A stretch of DNA of 34,329 bases, taken from contig JAJFGD010000235.1 in the NCBI GenBank assembly GCA_021776315.1, forward strand, positions 1 through 34,329, given 5' to 3'. A program made the position numbers and the translations under genes. The stretch comes from Hyphococcus sp. Its GTDB lineage: Bacteria > Pseudomonadota > Alphaproteobacteria > Caulobacterales > Parvularculaceae. Positions 1 to 10,724 of the stretch are shown piece after piece (the first letter of the stretch is position 1; the number at the start of each line of letters is the position of its first letter). The notes under the pieces were generated by a model. That model did no database searches, was not told the origin of the DNA, and was given only the letters and a program-made list of their open reading frames with translations.

Positions 1-780
1 GAAGATGACGACGTCAAAGCTGTGGTCTTGCGTATCGATAGCCCGGGTGGATCAGCATTCGCATCAGACATTATGCGCGACGAAATTCTGGCACTGAAAG
101 CCAGCGGCAAGCCAATCGTTGCTTCAATGGGATCGCTCGCCGCTTCTGGCGGATATTGGATTGCAGCGCCAGCAGACGAGATTTGGGCGTCGCCAACAAC
201 GATCACGGGCTCAATCGGGATTTTTGGATATTTCAATACGTTCGAAAATACCGCTGCTGAAATCGGTCTTTATGTTGATGGTGTTGGGACGACATCGCTG
301 TCACCATTGCTCGCGACGGGTATTGGTCCATTACCAGACGCTGCTTCTGACATCATTCAGCAGTCCATCGAGAACGGCTATGACCGTTTCTTGAAGGTTG
401 TTGGTGAAGGTCGCGGGTTAGAGCCTTCTTATGTCGACTCTGTTGGCCAAGGTCGGGTCTGGATTGGTGAGCGTGCACAAGAGCTACGTTTGGTCGACAA
501 GCTTGGTGACATTGATGATGCCGTCGCTGCGGCAGCCGCCCTAGCAAATCTTGAAGACTATGATGTTGTTGATATGACTGAAAAGCGCACACCGTTTGAA
601 GTCTTCTTTGGCGGGTCCGCAATGAAAGTGATGGCTATGACTGGCCTCGACAAAACAATACGAGCACAAAGCAATTCGCCTGCAGGCAAATTGGTCAAGC
701 AAGCGGAGGAGCAGTTTGAGTTCTTCTCTGAGTTCAATGATCCAAACGCTGCCTATGCACGGTGTCTTGCCTGCGAATAA
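1..780 (+). CDS. sppA: Signal peptide peptidase SppA-like S49 serine protease (5' end outside window)
   Basis: Open frame from base 1; VVLRIDSPGGSAFASDIMRDEI, VASMGSLAASGGYWIAAPADEI and ITGSIGIFGYF are typical of S49/SppA peptidases. Confidence 0.9.
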   Translation, partial: EDDDVKAVVLRIDSPGGSAFASDIMRDEILALKASGKPIVASMGSLAASGGYWIAAPADEIWASPTTITGSIGIFGYFNTFENTAAEIGLYVDGVGTTSLSPLLATGIGPLPDAASDIIQQSIENGYDRFLKVVGEGRGLEPSYVDSVGQGRVWIGERAQELRLVDKLGDIDDAVAAAAALANLEDYDVVDMTEKRTPFEVFFGGSAMKVMAMTGLDKTIRAQSNSPAGKLVKQAEEQFEFFSEFNDPNAAYARCLACE

Positions 781-812
781 TAATCGCGCCTCGGCGCTAA
801 ATGACTAAAGGG

Positions 813-846
813 CCGGCACTGCCATTGCGCGGTGCCGGTTTTGTTT
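813..846 (+). terminator. Rho-independent terminator after sppA
   Basis: CCGGCAC (813-819) / GTGCCGG (832-838) stem followed by TTTTGTTT. Confidence 0.75.
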
Positions 847-1425
847 ATGAAAGACCTAATGCGATATGCAGCGGCGTTAGAAGGGGCGGGCGACAAATCA
901 TTGCCGCCGGTACATCTTTGGAACCCCGATCATTGCGGCGATATCGACATGGTCATTAAGCGTGATGGCACCTGGTTTCACGAAGGCACGCCAATTGGTC
1001 GGGCGCGGCTTGTGCGGTTATTTTCAACTGTTCTTAAGATAGAAGATGATGACTATTTCCTGGTGACCCCGGTCGAGAAAATGCGCATCACCGTTGACGA
1101 TGTCCCGTTTGTTGCGGTTTTGATGCGGGTTGAAGGCGAGGGCAAAGACCAGCGCCTGATCTTTACGTCCAATGTTGGCGATGAGGTAACGGCCGGACCA
1201 GAAAACCAGCTTGTGTTTCGCAAGAGTGCTGTTCCTGGTGAAGATGCTCCCTATATAGACATGCGGGCAGGCCTGGAAGCGCGCATTGCCCGAGCGGTGT
1301 TTTATGACCTTGTCGCGCTGGGCAAAACCCACCAGATAGATGGCGATGAGAAATTTGGTGTTTGGTCACAGGGAGTTTTCTTCCCATTTGGACCAGCGGA
1401 TGAGGTTTTTTCCGCCAATCCGTAG
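847..1425 (+). CDS. DUF1285 family protein
   Basis: ORF 832-1425; ATG at 847 preferred because the GTG at 832 lies inside the terminator stem. PPVHLWNPDHCGDIDMVIKRDGTWFHEGTPIGR is typical of DUF1285. Confidence 0.8.
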   Translation: MKDLMRYAAALEGAGDKSLPPVHLWNPDHCGDIDMVIKRDGTWFHEGTPIGRARLVRLFSTVLKIEDDDYFLVTPVEKMRITVDDVPFVAVLMRVEGEGKDQRLIFTSNVGDEVTAGPENQLVFRKSAVPGEDAPYIDMRAGLEARIARAVFYDLVALGKTHQIDGDEKFGVWSQGVFFPFGPADEVFSANP

Positions 1426-1473
1426 TGCCAATAAAATTGATCAGTAATCGTAACTAGGTTGAAAGCAGACAAT

Positions 1474-2124
1474 ATGGACTGGCGTACCCGCATCGAACAA
1501 AATTTAAACCGCGCTTCAGCGCAGCGGGTGCGCGCGATGTTCAGTGAGATCAATCCACACCTTGTCGGTGACAAACTATTTGAGAGCCGTTGGAGTGACA
1601 TTCGCAAGGATGCGGCTGTGCTCGTGCCGCTTATTCCGCGACCATCAGGACTTCATGTTGTTTTAACCGTGCGCTCATCGAATATGCCTTCCCACGCAGG
1701 ACAAATTAGCTTCCCCGGTGGCAAAGCGCATCCAGATGACGCAAGTCCGGTGGCGACCGCGCTGCGTGAAGCCCACGAGGAGGTCAATATTGCGCCGGAA
1801 CGGGTCGACGTAGTAGGGCGTCTTGGTGTGCATAAAGGCGGGCTTGGATTTTCCGTCACGCCAATTGTCGGCATTGTCGATTCGCAAACGGATTTTGTGC
1901 CATGCCCGCGCGAGGTTGCAGAGATTTTTGAAGTACCAATCGACTTTGTTGCGGACCTCAATAATCACGTGACGGAACAACGTGAACATAAGGGTGTAAA
2001 ATACAATATGTTTGCGGCACCCTATGGCCGTTTTCACATTTGGGGATTGACGGCGGGAATATTACGGACTTTGGCAGAAACGCTTCAGGACGGTGAAACC
2101 ATCAATGTTGAGACAGGCAGATGA
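1474..2124 (+). CDS. NUDIX hydrolase, CoA pyrophosphatase-like
   Basis: SSNMPSHAGQISFPGGKAHPDD...ALREAHEEVNI (NUDIX box with preceding CoAse motif); ATG at 1474 preferred over TTG at 1459. Confidence 0.85.
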   Translation: MDWRTRIEQNLNRASAQRVRAMFSEINPHLVGDKLFESRWSDIRKDAAVLVPLIPRPSGLHVVLTVRSSNMPSHAGQISFPGGKAHPDDASPVATALREAHEEVNIAPERVDVVGRLGVHKGGLGFSVTPIVGIVDSQTDFVPCPREVAEIFEVPIDFVADLNNHVTEQREHKGVKYNMFAAPYGRFHIWGLTAGILRTLAETLQDGETINVETGR

Positions 2125-3356
2125 GCAAGCAAGCGTCGTTGATTGGATTGACCCCAGAGCAGCGAACGCATTTTTCCTGGTTGAACGCGCCTAATCTTAA
2201 ATCAGTGATTGCAGCGCTTGATGCGGTTGACCCTGGTGGATCGCGCTTTGTCGGTGGTTGCGTGCGCGATAGTCTTTTGGGCGAACAACCCAAAGATTTT
2301 GATGTCGCCACACGCTTAACACCAGACGAAGTGATGGGCGCATTGAAGGCAGCAAAACTGGGTGCCGCCCCAACCGGGCTTGCGCATGGAACCGTAACCG
2401 CGATTGCTGACCACCAAGGAATAGAGGTAACGACGCTAAGATCCGATGTGGCAACGGATGGTCGACGGGCGGTCGTTGCCTTCACAAAAGATTGGGCCCA
2501 TGACGCAAACCGTCGCGACTTTTGTATGAACGCAATTTATGCAACGCCAGACGGCGAACTATTCGATCCGGTTGGTGGCCTTGCGGATATCGCGGCGCGG
2601 CGTGTTGCGTTTATCGGTGATGCGGAAAAACGTATTCGCGAAGATTATTTGCGCATTTTACGGTTCTTTCGTTTTACGGCCAGGTTTTCAGAAAACTTCG
2701 ACGATGCAGGGCTTGCGGCCTGCGCACGGTTGAAAGATGGTATCAGTGCTCTGTCTGCGGAGCGCATTGGTGCGGAGTTGATGGCCATCCTGACGCTTCC
2801 GCGGGCTAGCTTCGCTCTGAAAGCCATGAACAATACTGGTATCTTAGCGCAAATTTGGGATGCGCCGGCAAAACTTAAAAATTTTGATCGCTTAAAACGG
2901 GCAGCGCCGAATGTTGAAGCGCCGGTGGCGCTGGGGGTTTTATTTGGTGATGCCGGCGACGGTATTGGTGCAAGGCTGCGATTGTCGAATGCTGAAAAAG
3001 CGATTCGTTCAAAAGCGATGAAAGGGGCGACGGCGATTGAACGGAACATGGCCGAATCGCAAGTGCGCATTCTCATCTATCAACTCGGCCGCGATGTTTT
3101 TCAGGACGCTATTGCGGTGGCTCATGGCAATGATTCGATCGACGGGCCAGACCATGATCGCTTGCAAGATATTGCAGATAACTGGATGCCACCGGTTTTG
3201 CCCATTTCCGGGCGACATATTGTGGCCAAAGGGGTCAAGCCGGGTCCAGAGGTCGCGAAAACTCTGGCGCTCATTGAACAGCAATGGATAGACGAGGGCT
3301 TTCCAGGCGGAGATCGTGTCGAGGACATTCTGAAAGCGCATCTCCCAACGCACTGA
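2121..3356 (+). CDS. CCA tRNA nucleotidyltransferase / poly(A) polymerase family
   Basis: RFVGGCVRDSLLGEQPKDFDVATRLTPDEVM, RRDFCMNAIYA, RIREDYLRILRFFRFTARF; ATGA overlap with upstream NUDIX gene. Confidence 0.9.
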   Translation: MSKQASLIGLTPEQRTHFSWLNAPNLKSVIAALDAVDPGGSRFVGGCVRDSLLGEQPKDFDVATRLTPDEVMGALKAAKLGAAPTGLAHGTVTAIADHQGIEVTTLRSDVATDGRRAVVAFTKDWAHDANRRDFCMNAIYATPDGELFDPVGGLADIAARRVAFIGDAEKRIREDYLRILRFFRFTARFSENFDDAGLAACARLKDGISALSAERIGAELMAILTLPRASFALKAMNNTGILAQIWDAPAKLKNFDRLKRAAPNVEAPVALGVLFGDAGDGIGARLRLSNAEKAIRSKAMKGATAIERNMAESQVRILIYQLGRDVFQDAIAVAHGNDSIDGPDHDRLQDIADNWMPPVLPISGRHIVAKGVKPGPEVAKTLALIEQQWIDEGFPGGDRVEDILKAHLPTH

Positions 3357-3488
3357 TCTTTGGCCGAATATCGCGAGCAATCTGCGCTGCGCGAAATTTT
3401 TTTACAAAATCACAGCCATTCCTGTTTGACCTGGGCCGTTGCAAGCGATTTTATGACGTAAAACAACCACTTTAGGGAGATATGCGGC

Positions 3489-5105
3489 ATGATGGGATTA
3501 ATGATGGACCGGCCGTTGCTGACGTCCGACATCCTCAAACACGCGGTGCGCAATTTTCGCAACACGGAAATTGTTACACGTACGGTTGAGGGCCCCATTC
3601 ATCGCTACACGATTGGCGACTCGGAAAAACGCATTTGTCAGCTGGCCAATGCTTTGCGTGCCATGGGTGTCAAACAAGGCGACCGCATTGGCGTCATTGG
3701 TTGGAATACGTACCGACAGTTCGAGATGTATTATGCGGTCAGCGGCATTGGGGCGGTCCTGCATACTATTAACCCGCGCTTAGGTCCTGAGAATGCGGCC
3801 TTCGTGATCAATCATGCAGAAGACGGCTATCTTTTCTATGACACGACATTTGCGCCTCTCGTCGCTGCTTTGCGTCCTCATCTGAAAACGGTGAAAGAAT
3901 ATGTCGTCCTCACCGATGCTGACCATGTTGGCGAAGCCGGAGCGGGCGCTTCTGTCTATGAAAATCTAGTGTCGGGCGAAGGCCAAACTTTTGACTGGCC
4001 GGAGTTCGATGAAAATTCGGCCGTCACGATGTGTTACACATCCGGCACAACAGGCGACCCAAAAGGCGTCTTATATTCACACCGTGCATTGGTGTTGCAA
4101 ACTTTCGCATCATGTTTGCCAACGGCACTTGGTGTGAAGGAAGGGGACGTCTTGTTACCGGTGGTACCGATGTTCCATGTGAATGCGTGGAACACACCAT
4201 TCTCTACATTGATGGTTGGCATCAAGCAGGTTTTCCCAGGCCCGCGCCTAGATGGCGAAGGTCTTTATGAATTGCTGGAGAGTGAAAAAGTTACATACTC
4301 CGCCGGCGTTCCAACTGTTTGGCTTGGCTTGCTGCAATATTTGCGTGAGTCCGGCAAAAAGCTAACCCACTTGAAGAAGGGGATGAGTGGTGGTTCTGCA
4401 TTGCCGGAGGCATTGATCCGCGGCTATCTCGAATATGGTGTCGAGCTACAACAAGGATGGGGCATGACGGAAATGTCACCGATCGGCACGGTCAATGTGT
4501 TGCCACCAGAAATCGAGGCTTTACCCGTCGACGAAAAAATCCCTTACCAGCTAAAAGCTGGTCGCGCGCTGCCATTTGTTGATATGCGGATCGCTGATGA
4601 AAGCGGCAAAGTATTAGAATGCGATGGTGTTTGCGAAGGGCAACTGCAAGTCCGTGGTCCTTGGATTATTGATGCCTATTATAAGGCAGAGGCCGAAACA
4701 CTCACGAAAGATGGGTGGTTCGATACGGGCGATGTCGCGACGATTGACCCCGATGGTTTTTTGACCATCACCGACCGATCGAAGGACGTTATTAAGACCG
4801 GCGGTGAGTGGGTGTCATCCATCGAAATCGAAAATGCAGCGCAGATGCACAAAGGCGTAGCACTCGCGGGCGTCATCGGCGTGCATCACCCGAAATGGCA
4901 AGAGCGTCCGTTATTGATTGTTGTGAAAACGGTTGGTGAAAACCCTACGCCTGAAGAGATCCAAGAGTTTTTGAAAGAAAAATTGGACAAGATCGCCTGG
5001 CCAGATGCGGTCGAATTTGTCGATGAAATTCCATTGGGCGCAACCGGCAAGGTTCTTAAAACGGAACTACGGAAGATGTTCAAGGACTATAAATTACCGG
5101 CTTAA
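3489..5105 (+). CDS. AMP-dependent synthetase / long- or medium-chain acyl-CoA ligase
   Basis: [77 protein letters not shown]. Confidence 0.92.
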   Translation: MMGLMMDRPLLTSDILKHAVRNFRNTEIVTRTVEGPIHRYTIGDSEKRICQLANALRAMGVKQGDRIGVIGWNTYRQFEMYYAVSGIGAVLHTINPRLGPENAAFVINHAEDGYLFYDTTFAPLVAALRPHLKTVKEYVVLTDADHVGEAGAGASVYENLVSGEGQTFDWPEFDENSAVTMCYTSGTTGDPKGVLYSHRALVLQTFASCLPTALGVKEGDVLLPVVPMFHVNAWNTPFSTLMVGIKQVFPGPRLDGEGLYELLESEKVTYSAGVPTVWLGLLQYLRESGKKLTHLKKGMSGGSALPEALIRGYLEYGVELQQGWGMTEMSPIGTVNVLPPEIEALPVDEKIPYQLKAGRALPFVDMRIADESGKVLECDGVCEGQLQVRGPWIIDAYYKAEAETLTKDGWFDTGDVATIDPDGFLTITDRSKDVIKTGGEWVSSIEIENAAQMHKGVALAGVIGVHHPKWQERPLLIVVKTVGENPTPEEIQEFLKEKLDKIAWPDAVEFVDEIPLGATGKVLKTELRKMFKDYKLPA

Positions 5106-5150
5106 GAAAATTGACGAAAACGAGCGCCATCATTGGTGGCGACCAAATGG

Positions 5151-5188
5151 AAACCCGGTTCAATAATCATTGAACCGGGTTTTTTCTT
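5151..5188 (+). terminator. Strong rho-independent terminator between convergent genes
   Basis: 14-bp perfect stem AAACCCGGTTCAAT / ATTGAACCGGGTTT, loop AATC, followed by T tract. Confidence 0.92.
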
Positions 5189-8100
5189 ATCCAGTAACAG
5201 GTGTGCCGTCGCCGAGAGGGGGCTGGTCGTTGTTCTCGGTTAGTGCTTCATCAAAGTTTGGCTGTTTCTTGCCTTTAAAGAGATAGATGAAGAAGCGACG
5301 TATATCGGCTCCGATGGCATAAAGCGCTGGGACAAAGAACAATGTCACAAAGAGCGCAAATAAAACGCCGAATGAAAGCCCAACGCCGACAGGGACAAGA
5401 TAGGCGGCCTGGATCGATCGCTCCATCATCAAGGGGAGCAATCCGACAAAAGTCGTGAGCGACGTTAGCAGGATTGGGCGAAAACGTTTTGTGCCTGCTT
5501 CAACTAAAGCTTCAGCACCGTCCATGCCCTTTTCACGTAGCTTGTTAATGTAATCGATCAAAACCAAATTGTCGTTCACCGCGACACCCGCGGCGGCCAT
5601 GATCCCAAGATAGGAAAACAAGGACAAGGATAGACCAAGGAACAAATGTCCAATCATCGCCCCCGTAAAGCAAAACGGGATAGCCGCGAACAGAATGAGG
5701 ATCGGTTCAAAGTAAGATTTGAATGCCACCGCGACTAAGAAATAGGCAACGCCAATCGCAATCAATCCGAGGATCATGATTTCGGCCATGAATTCTGCCT
5801 GACCTTGGGCCCGGCCAATGTTGCCGCGCGTCACTGTCGTATGTCGAGCGTCAAATTCTTCAAAGTAGTCGTCCGACAAAGCCGTGCGGATTTCCTCAAT
5901 ACGTTCTGATGCGACTTCGGCGCTAACGATCACAGCCCGCTGGCGTTCACGTCGTAAGATCCGAGTGATACCGTCGGCAAAGCCGATGTCAGCAACAGAG
6001 TAGAGCGGTAATTCACGACCATCAGCTGTGCGGACACGCATGTTACGAAGATGATCGAGGGATTCCCGGTCGGAACGGGGGTAACGAACAAACACCCGGA
6101 CGTCCTGGCCGTCACGCGGCAAGCGTTGAACCTCTTCGCCGTAATAGCCTTGTCGCACCTGACGGGCCACATCAGCAATGGTTACACCCAATGCTTCTGC
6201 GCCAGGTTTCAGGTCAAACTGGATCTCGTCCGTTGAAGACTGCGTATCATTGACGACGTTGTACACGCCATCGAAGCTTCGCAGCTTATTCATTAGATCT
6301 TCTGCAGCAACATTCAGATCTTCAAGGCTTTTGGAATTCAATACATATTGAATGGGAGGACTATTGTCATTGCCTTGATAATGTACGGAGATCGTTTCCG
6401 CATCGGGAATTTCGCCGATAAGTTCACGTAAACTTTCTGCTGTTTCCTTTGCCGTCAATGTACGCGTCTCTGGCGGCACGAGTTTCACAAGGGCCAAAAC
6501 CTGATTGTCCCGTGAACGCGTATACCAGTTTTCGATCAGCTCGCCTTCGCCGCCGGTCAATTCTTTGACGTCGTCGACGAGTTGTTTTTCTGCGATCTGG
6601 ATTTGTTCGAGCACTTCCAAGGTGCGCGCATAGGGTGTGCCTTGCGGTAGATTGACGGTGATTTCGATTTGATCAGATTCAACCTCAGGCATGAAGGACG
6701 TGCGCACGATTCCATTTGTCAGCAATCCAATAGATAGGATCATTGCGCCTAAGAAACACGCAGCCGTTAGGTAGCGCCTTTTAATCGCTGTCTGAATGGC
6801 CGGGCGATAAACTTTGCGGGAAAAACGCACCACTGAGTCTGCAATTTTTTCTTGGAACTTAGCAATTTTCCCCGTGGGTTTTGTGGGCTTTAGATGTGAC
6901 AAGTGCGCCGGCAGAATGAGCAAGGATTCAACCAATGAAAAGGCCAATGCCAGAACAACAACGAGGGATATCGCTCGCGTAAATTCAGCCGTTCCGCCAC
7001 CAACAAACATCCATGGGGCAAAGAAGATCATGGTTGTTAAAACTGCAAAGATGACCGGCATGATCACCATTTTTGTGCCATTAACGGCGGCTTCAGCACC
7101 GGTTTCACCTTCTTCAATCTTACTATGAATGGCCTCGCCAACAATGATCGCGTCATCAACGATCACCCCGATGACGAGAAGGAAAGCAAAAGTGGATATC
7201 ATATTGAAGGAAACGCCAACCATCGGCAGGAACGCAACGCCACCGGCGAAGGCGACACCAATTCCGACCGCGACCCAAAAAGCCACGATCGGCCGTAGGA
7301 ACAACATCAGCGTGATGAGCACCAAAAGAAGCCCAGTCAAAAAGTTTGACATGATGGTGTCAATACGGCCGGTAAACGCATCTTCCTGATTGTCCCAAAC
7401 AGTAAGGGAGATACCTTCTGGTGCATTGGGACGCTCTTCTTCGAGATAGGCTTCGACTTCGCGCGAAATTTTGACAACGTCCATTTCCGGACCGCTCATC
7501 ACTTGCACGAGGATCGTGTGCTCACCATTGACGGTGGCGAGTAGATTGACCTCTTCAAACCCGTCTTTCACCGTTGCAATATCGCCAATGCGGACAACGG
7601 CACCACTGCCCAGTTGTCGGACAACGATGTTTTCAAAGTCCGCCTGGGTATCGGCCAATTTGCGGGTACGCAATTGCATATCCCCAAGATCAGTGCGGAC
7701 GCGACCGGCGGACAGATTGACGGATGACCCGCGGACAGCTTGTGCAACATCGTTGAAATTCAGCCCGTAGCGGCGCAAGGCTTCTTCGGAGACTTCAATA
7801 GAAACCTCTTCCTCGCGCACACCAAACAGATCCACTGACGGTACGCTTGGCAGTAAGGCGATGTCCCGACGGATTTTATCCGCATAGCGTTTTAGTATAC
7901 GTTCATCGACTTCCCCGCGAACGGCAATCCGTACGATTTCATTTCGGCTTTTGAATAGGCTGAGTTGAGCGGGCTCAGCCGCTGCAGGAAATGTATTGAC
8001 GGAATCAATTTCACGTTTGAGGTCTTGTAAGAACTTCGCTTCATCAAGATCATCATCACCGATGACAAAAACCGTGCCTTGGCTTTCAGCGGCTTCAGAC

Positions 8101-8345
8101 CACAATTGGTCTATGCCGTTGACGCGGCTGACGGCCTCTTCGAGGCGCACGACGATTTGTTCTTCAATATCTTGCGGTGAAGCACCGAGCCATTGCACTG
8201 AAATACGGGCGCCAGGCAATTCCACATAAGGATCAAGTTCTCGTTCGATGCGAAGGAAACCAACCACACCAGCAATGATGATTCCGAACATTAAGAGATT
8301 GGCTGCAACCTTGTTTCTCGCCCACCAGGAAATGATACCGTCCAT
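5187..8345 (-). CDS. RND efflux transporter permease (HAE1/AcrB-like)
   Basis: Long RND ORF; start set at MDGIISWWARNKVAANLLMFG (8345), preceded by AGGAG; DDAIIVGEAI, FLRPIVAFWVAVGI, AAGVAVNDNLVLIDYINKLREKG. Confidence 0.93.
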   Translation of the reverse strand: MDGIISWWARNKVAANLLMFGIIIAGVVGFLRIERELDPYVELPGARISVQWLGASPQDIEEQIVVRLEEAVSRVNGIDQLWSEAAESQGTVFVIGDDDLDEAKFLQDLKREIDSVNTFPAAAEPAQLSLFKSRNEIVRIAVRGEVDERILKRYADKIRRDIALLPSVPSVDLFGVREEEVSIEVSEEALRRYGLNFNDVAQAVRGSSVNLSAGRVRTDLGDMQLRTRKLADTQADFENIVVRQLGSGAVVRIGDIATVKDGFEEVNLLATVNGEHTILVQVMSGPEMDVVKISREVEAYLEEERPNAPEGISLTVWDNQEDAFTGRIDTIMSNFLTGLLLVLITLMLFLRPIVAFWVAVGIGVAFAGGVAFLPMVGVSFNMISTFAFLLVIGVIVDDAIIVGEAIHSKIEEGETGAEAAVNGTKMVIMPVIFAVLTTMIFFAPWMFVGGGTAEFTRAISLVVVLALAFSLVESLLILPAHLSHLKPTKPTGKIAKFQEKIADSVVRFSRKVYRPAIQTAIKRRYLTAACFLGAMILSIGLLTNGIVRTSFMPEVESDQIEITVNLPQGTPYARTLEVLEQIQIAEKQLVDDVKELTGGEGELIENWYTRSRDNQVLALVKLVPPETRTLTAKETAESLRELIGEIPDAETISVHYQGNDNSPPIQYVLNSKSLEDLNVAAEDLMNKLRSFDGVYNVVNDTQSSTDEIQFDLKPGAEALGVTIADVARQVRQGYYGEEVQRLPRDGQDVRVFVRYPRSDRESLDHLRNMRVRTADGRELPLYSVADIGFADGITRILRRERQRAVIVSAEVASERIEEIRTALSDDYFEEFDARHTTVTRGNIGRAQGQAEFMAEIMILGLIAIGVAYFLVAVAFKSYFEPILILFAAIPFCFTGAMIGHLFLGLSLSLFSYLGIMAAAGVAVNDNLVLIDYINKLREKGMDGAEALVEAGTKRFRPILLTSLTTFVGLLPLMMERSIQAAYLVPVGVGLSFGVLFALFVTLFFVPALYAIGADIRRFFIYLFKGKKQPNFDEALTENNDQPPLGDGTPVTG

Positions 8346-8355
8346 TGGTTTTCTC

Positions 8356-9603
8356 CTAGTTGGTTGCTGTTGCAAGGGTGGTGGTTTCGTTGTCTGGCCG
8401 TCCGGCAACGGCAATCTCAATACCTTCTGCCGCGCCACGCACAGGCGAGGTTATGACCTGTTCACCTGGTCGTAGGCCACCAATCAATATGGCTCTCGTA
8501 CGATCAGAACTCGCCACGGTTACCTGTCGGATCTCCAACGTGTTTTCGTCCGTGGCAACAAAAACCTGATCATTGCCGCGGAGCGCCGTGCGGGGAATAA
8601 TCACACTGTCGTCAATCTCGCGTCCTTGGATTTCCGCATTAACGAACAAACCCGCCGCGATGGGCGCGCCATCATCGGCACCCTCGCCATATGGATCAAC
8701 AACCTGCGCATAGGCAAAAAGAACCCGTGTCTGTCGATCATAGCTGGAATCCGTATGGGCAATATGTCCTTGCCATTGCCGCGGGGCACCACCGACCAAG
8801 GCGGTCAGGATAACTTCGGGTCCGAGATCGTCGCCTTCGCTGCGTAAGCCAATAGAAAGCCCCAATTCACCGATCTCTGCATCGGTCAGCGGCAATGCCA
8901 CTTCCATGACATCGGTTGAGAATAGATCACCAAGATTGTCGCCTGGTCTGACAAACTGACCAATATTGGCAAATTGTGTTTGTACGCGTCCTTTAAAAGG
9001 GGCCCTAAGGACCGTGCGTTCTAATTGTAATTCGGCTTCGTGTAGTTGTGCCTGGGCTGAGGCGAGTGCCGCTTCAGCTTCGGCCATTTGTGGTTCACGG
9101 CGGGCGAGGGCGCTACCTTCACCTTCGCCAAGTTCATCCCATTCTTTTCGAGCGATGCGGGTCTCAGCCTCTTCACTTGCATATCGACTTCTGGCTTGAG
9201 CGACATTAGCGCGGGCCTGGACAACGCGGAATTTATATTCTGCCGGCTCGATGCGCACGAGAACATCGCCGGCTTCGAACGCGCCACCCTCAATAAATTG
9301 GGGTGCAACGAAATTAATCTTGCCGCTGACCTGTGAGGTCAGTGTAATTTGAGTGAGCGGTCTGGCTTCCCCTTGTGCATTAACCGATAGGCGCACTTTC
9401 TCAGACAATGCGTCTGCCACCACGACCGGCGTGGCCTTAATGACCTGTTCTTTTTCTTCGGGCTTTGGTGTGAAAATGCCCATGGCGATATTCGCGCCTA
9501 ATGCGCCAACGATGACGACGGCGGGTAAGCCCAGGACGAGCAATCGCTTAATGGCAAGGCCAATATCCTTTGGCTTCTTGATGAATGATAAACGCGGTCC
9601 CAT
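8356..9603 (-). CDS. RND efflux periplasmic adaptor (membrane fusion protein)
   Basis: N-terminal TM, GEARPLTQITLTSQVSGKI, coiled-coil repeats, LERTVLRAPFKGRVQTQFANIGQFVRPGDNLG; directly upstream of the permease. Confidence 0.92.
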   Translation of the reverse strand: MGPRLSFIKKPKDIGLAIKRLLVLGLPAVVIVGALGANIAMGIFTPKPEEKEQVIKATPVVVADALSEKVRLSVNAQGEARPLTQITLTSQVSGKINFVAPQFIEGGAFEAGDVLVRIEPAEYKFRVVQARANVAQARSRYASEEAETRIARKEWDELGEGEGSALARREPQMAEAEAALASAQAQLHEAELQLERTVLRAPFKGRVQTQFANIGQFVRPGDNLGDLFSTDVMEVALPLTDAEIGELGLSIGLRSEGDDLGPEVILTALVGGAPRQWQGHIAHTDSSYDRQTRVLFAYAQVVDPYGEGADDGAPIAAGLFVNAEIQGREIDDSVIIPRTALRGNDQVFVATDENTLEIRQVTVASSDRTRAILIGGLRPGEQVITSPVRGAAEGIEIAVAGRPDNETTTLATATN

Positions 9604-10102
9604 TGTCTTAACTCCCTTACTGCGTCGTCAATCGACACGGCTCCTGCCCGGTGCGGAGCCATTTGCCGAAGCGGTTATCTTCCTAGTGATCTTGTTAATA
9701 TCGCCGTAACCGACGGCGAATTATTTTGCGTTCTTATCCACGCGCATCCGGCCTATACAATCTCGGGTTTTCCATGGCGATTTTCTAGGGGGGGAAGGGC
9801 CCAATATCGGCGCTCTATCGAGCCCGAAGCACGGTCTATCTGATTGATGGGGGAGTTAATTTTCTGTTGTGCCAAAAGCGCTTAGCAGCACAACGGGTTT
9901 GCCGCCTTAGGCACATAACAGCTTATCGCAGAGGGCGGTCACTTTGTCGTGAATTGGCGCGAATGCAGTCCTATTTGCATTCTCGCCAAATTTTGGTCCG
10001 GTTCGTAGGCGCGCAGACAACTGATTGTTAATAAGAGTGCGTGCTTAGTTAAATTTGCCGTTGCGTCACGCCTTCAATTGCCAAATTGGGCGCAACCAAT
10101 TT

Positions 10103-10552
10103 TTACTCTTCGAGTAGGGCAAAAAGCTCAGCAAACTTCGTTTTTGCTTTGCCTACATGGCGGGCACTTTTTGCGTCTTCAAGATTAGGCGTGTGATCTC
10201 CAACAATAACCAAACTCACCATACCCATGCCGTAATGGGGCATGCATTTGACACCATAAACACCCGCTTGTGTGGCGTCGAAGACGACATCTTGGTTCAT
10301 CTTTCCCTTAAACCCTGTCGCACCTTCTGGAACCATTCCTTTGATGGTTTCGGCATTGTGACTCGGATCCGTGGCGACAAAACGGACCGTATCACCGACT
10401 TTTGCTTTCACGAGCTGAGGTTCAAACACCATAATTGATCCGTCGGTGCCTTTGTTCAGCATCTTCACAACAATCTCTTCAGCTGACGCCATGGTTGGGA
10501 TGCAAAGTAAAAGAGTTGAGGCCAAAATACTTTTAATAGAAAAAATTCGCAT
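10103..10552 (-). CDS. Pseudoazurin (periplasmic blue copper protein)
   Basis: Signal peptide, VVKMLNKGTDGSIMVFEPQLVKAKVGDTVRFV..DPSHNAETIKGMVP and YGVKCMPHYGMGMVSLVIVGD (type I Cu ligands H, C, H, M). Confidence 0.93.
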   Translation of the reverse strand: MRIFSIKSILASTLLLCIPTMASAEEIVVKMLNKGTDGSIMVFEPQLVKAKVGDTVRFVATDPSHNAETIKGMVPEGATGFKGKMNQDVVFDATQAGVYGVKCMPHYGMGMVSLVIVGDHTPNLEDAKSARHVGKAKTKFAELFALLEE

Positions 10553-10608
10553 GTTCCTATTCCTTTAAAAATGAGCGGCAATTGTTTGGGTTCTTGACTT
10601 AGGGATTA

Positions 10609-10633
10609 AAAGATGTATTGTCAATACATCTTT
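10609..10633. promoter_or_regulatory. NsrR-like operator (perfect 12-1-12 palindrome)
   Basis: AAAGATGTATTG-T-CAATACATCTTT, perfect inverted repeat; resembles the NsrR consensus AAGATGYATTTnAAATRCATCTT; sits between pseudoazurin and the small-ORF/ccoS unit. Confidence 0.7.
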
Positions 10634-10724
10634 AATGAAAAACCCGGAAATACCTTTGTGTTTTCAGGTCAGTGTATTCAAAAATTCCAGCGCCAGTTGG
10701 AACGAGGCGATTAGGAAAAATCAA

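Noticed and set aside
6814-7770. Plus-strand ORFs of 60-104 aa inside the RND permease
   Set aside because: Antisense to a clear RND coding region; low-complexity T/S/A-rich composition typical of shadow frames
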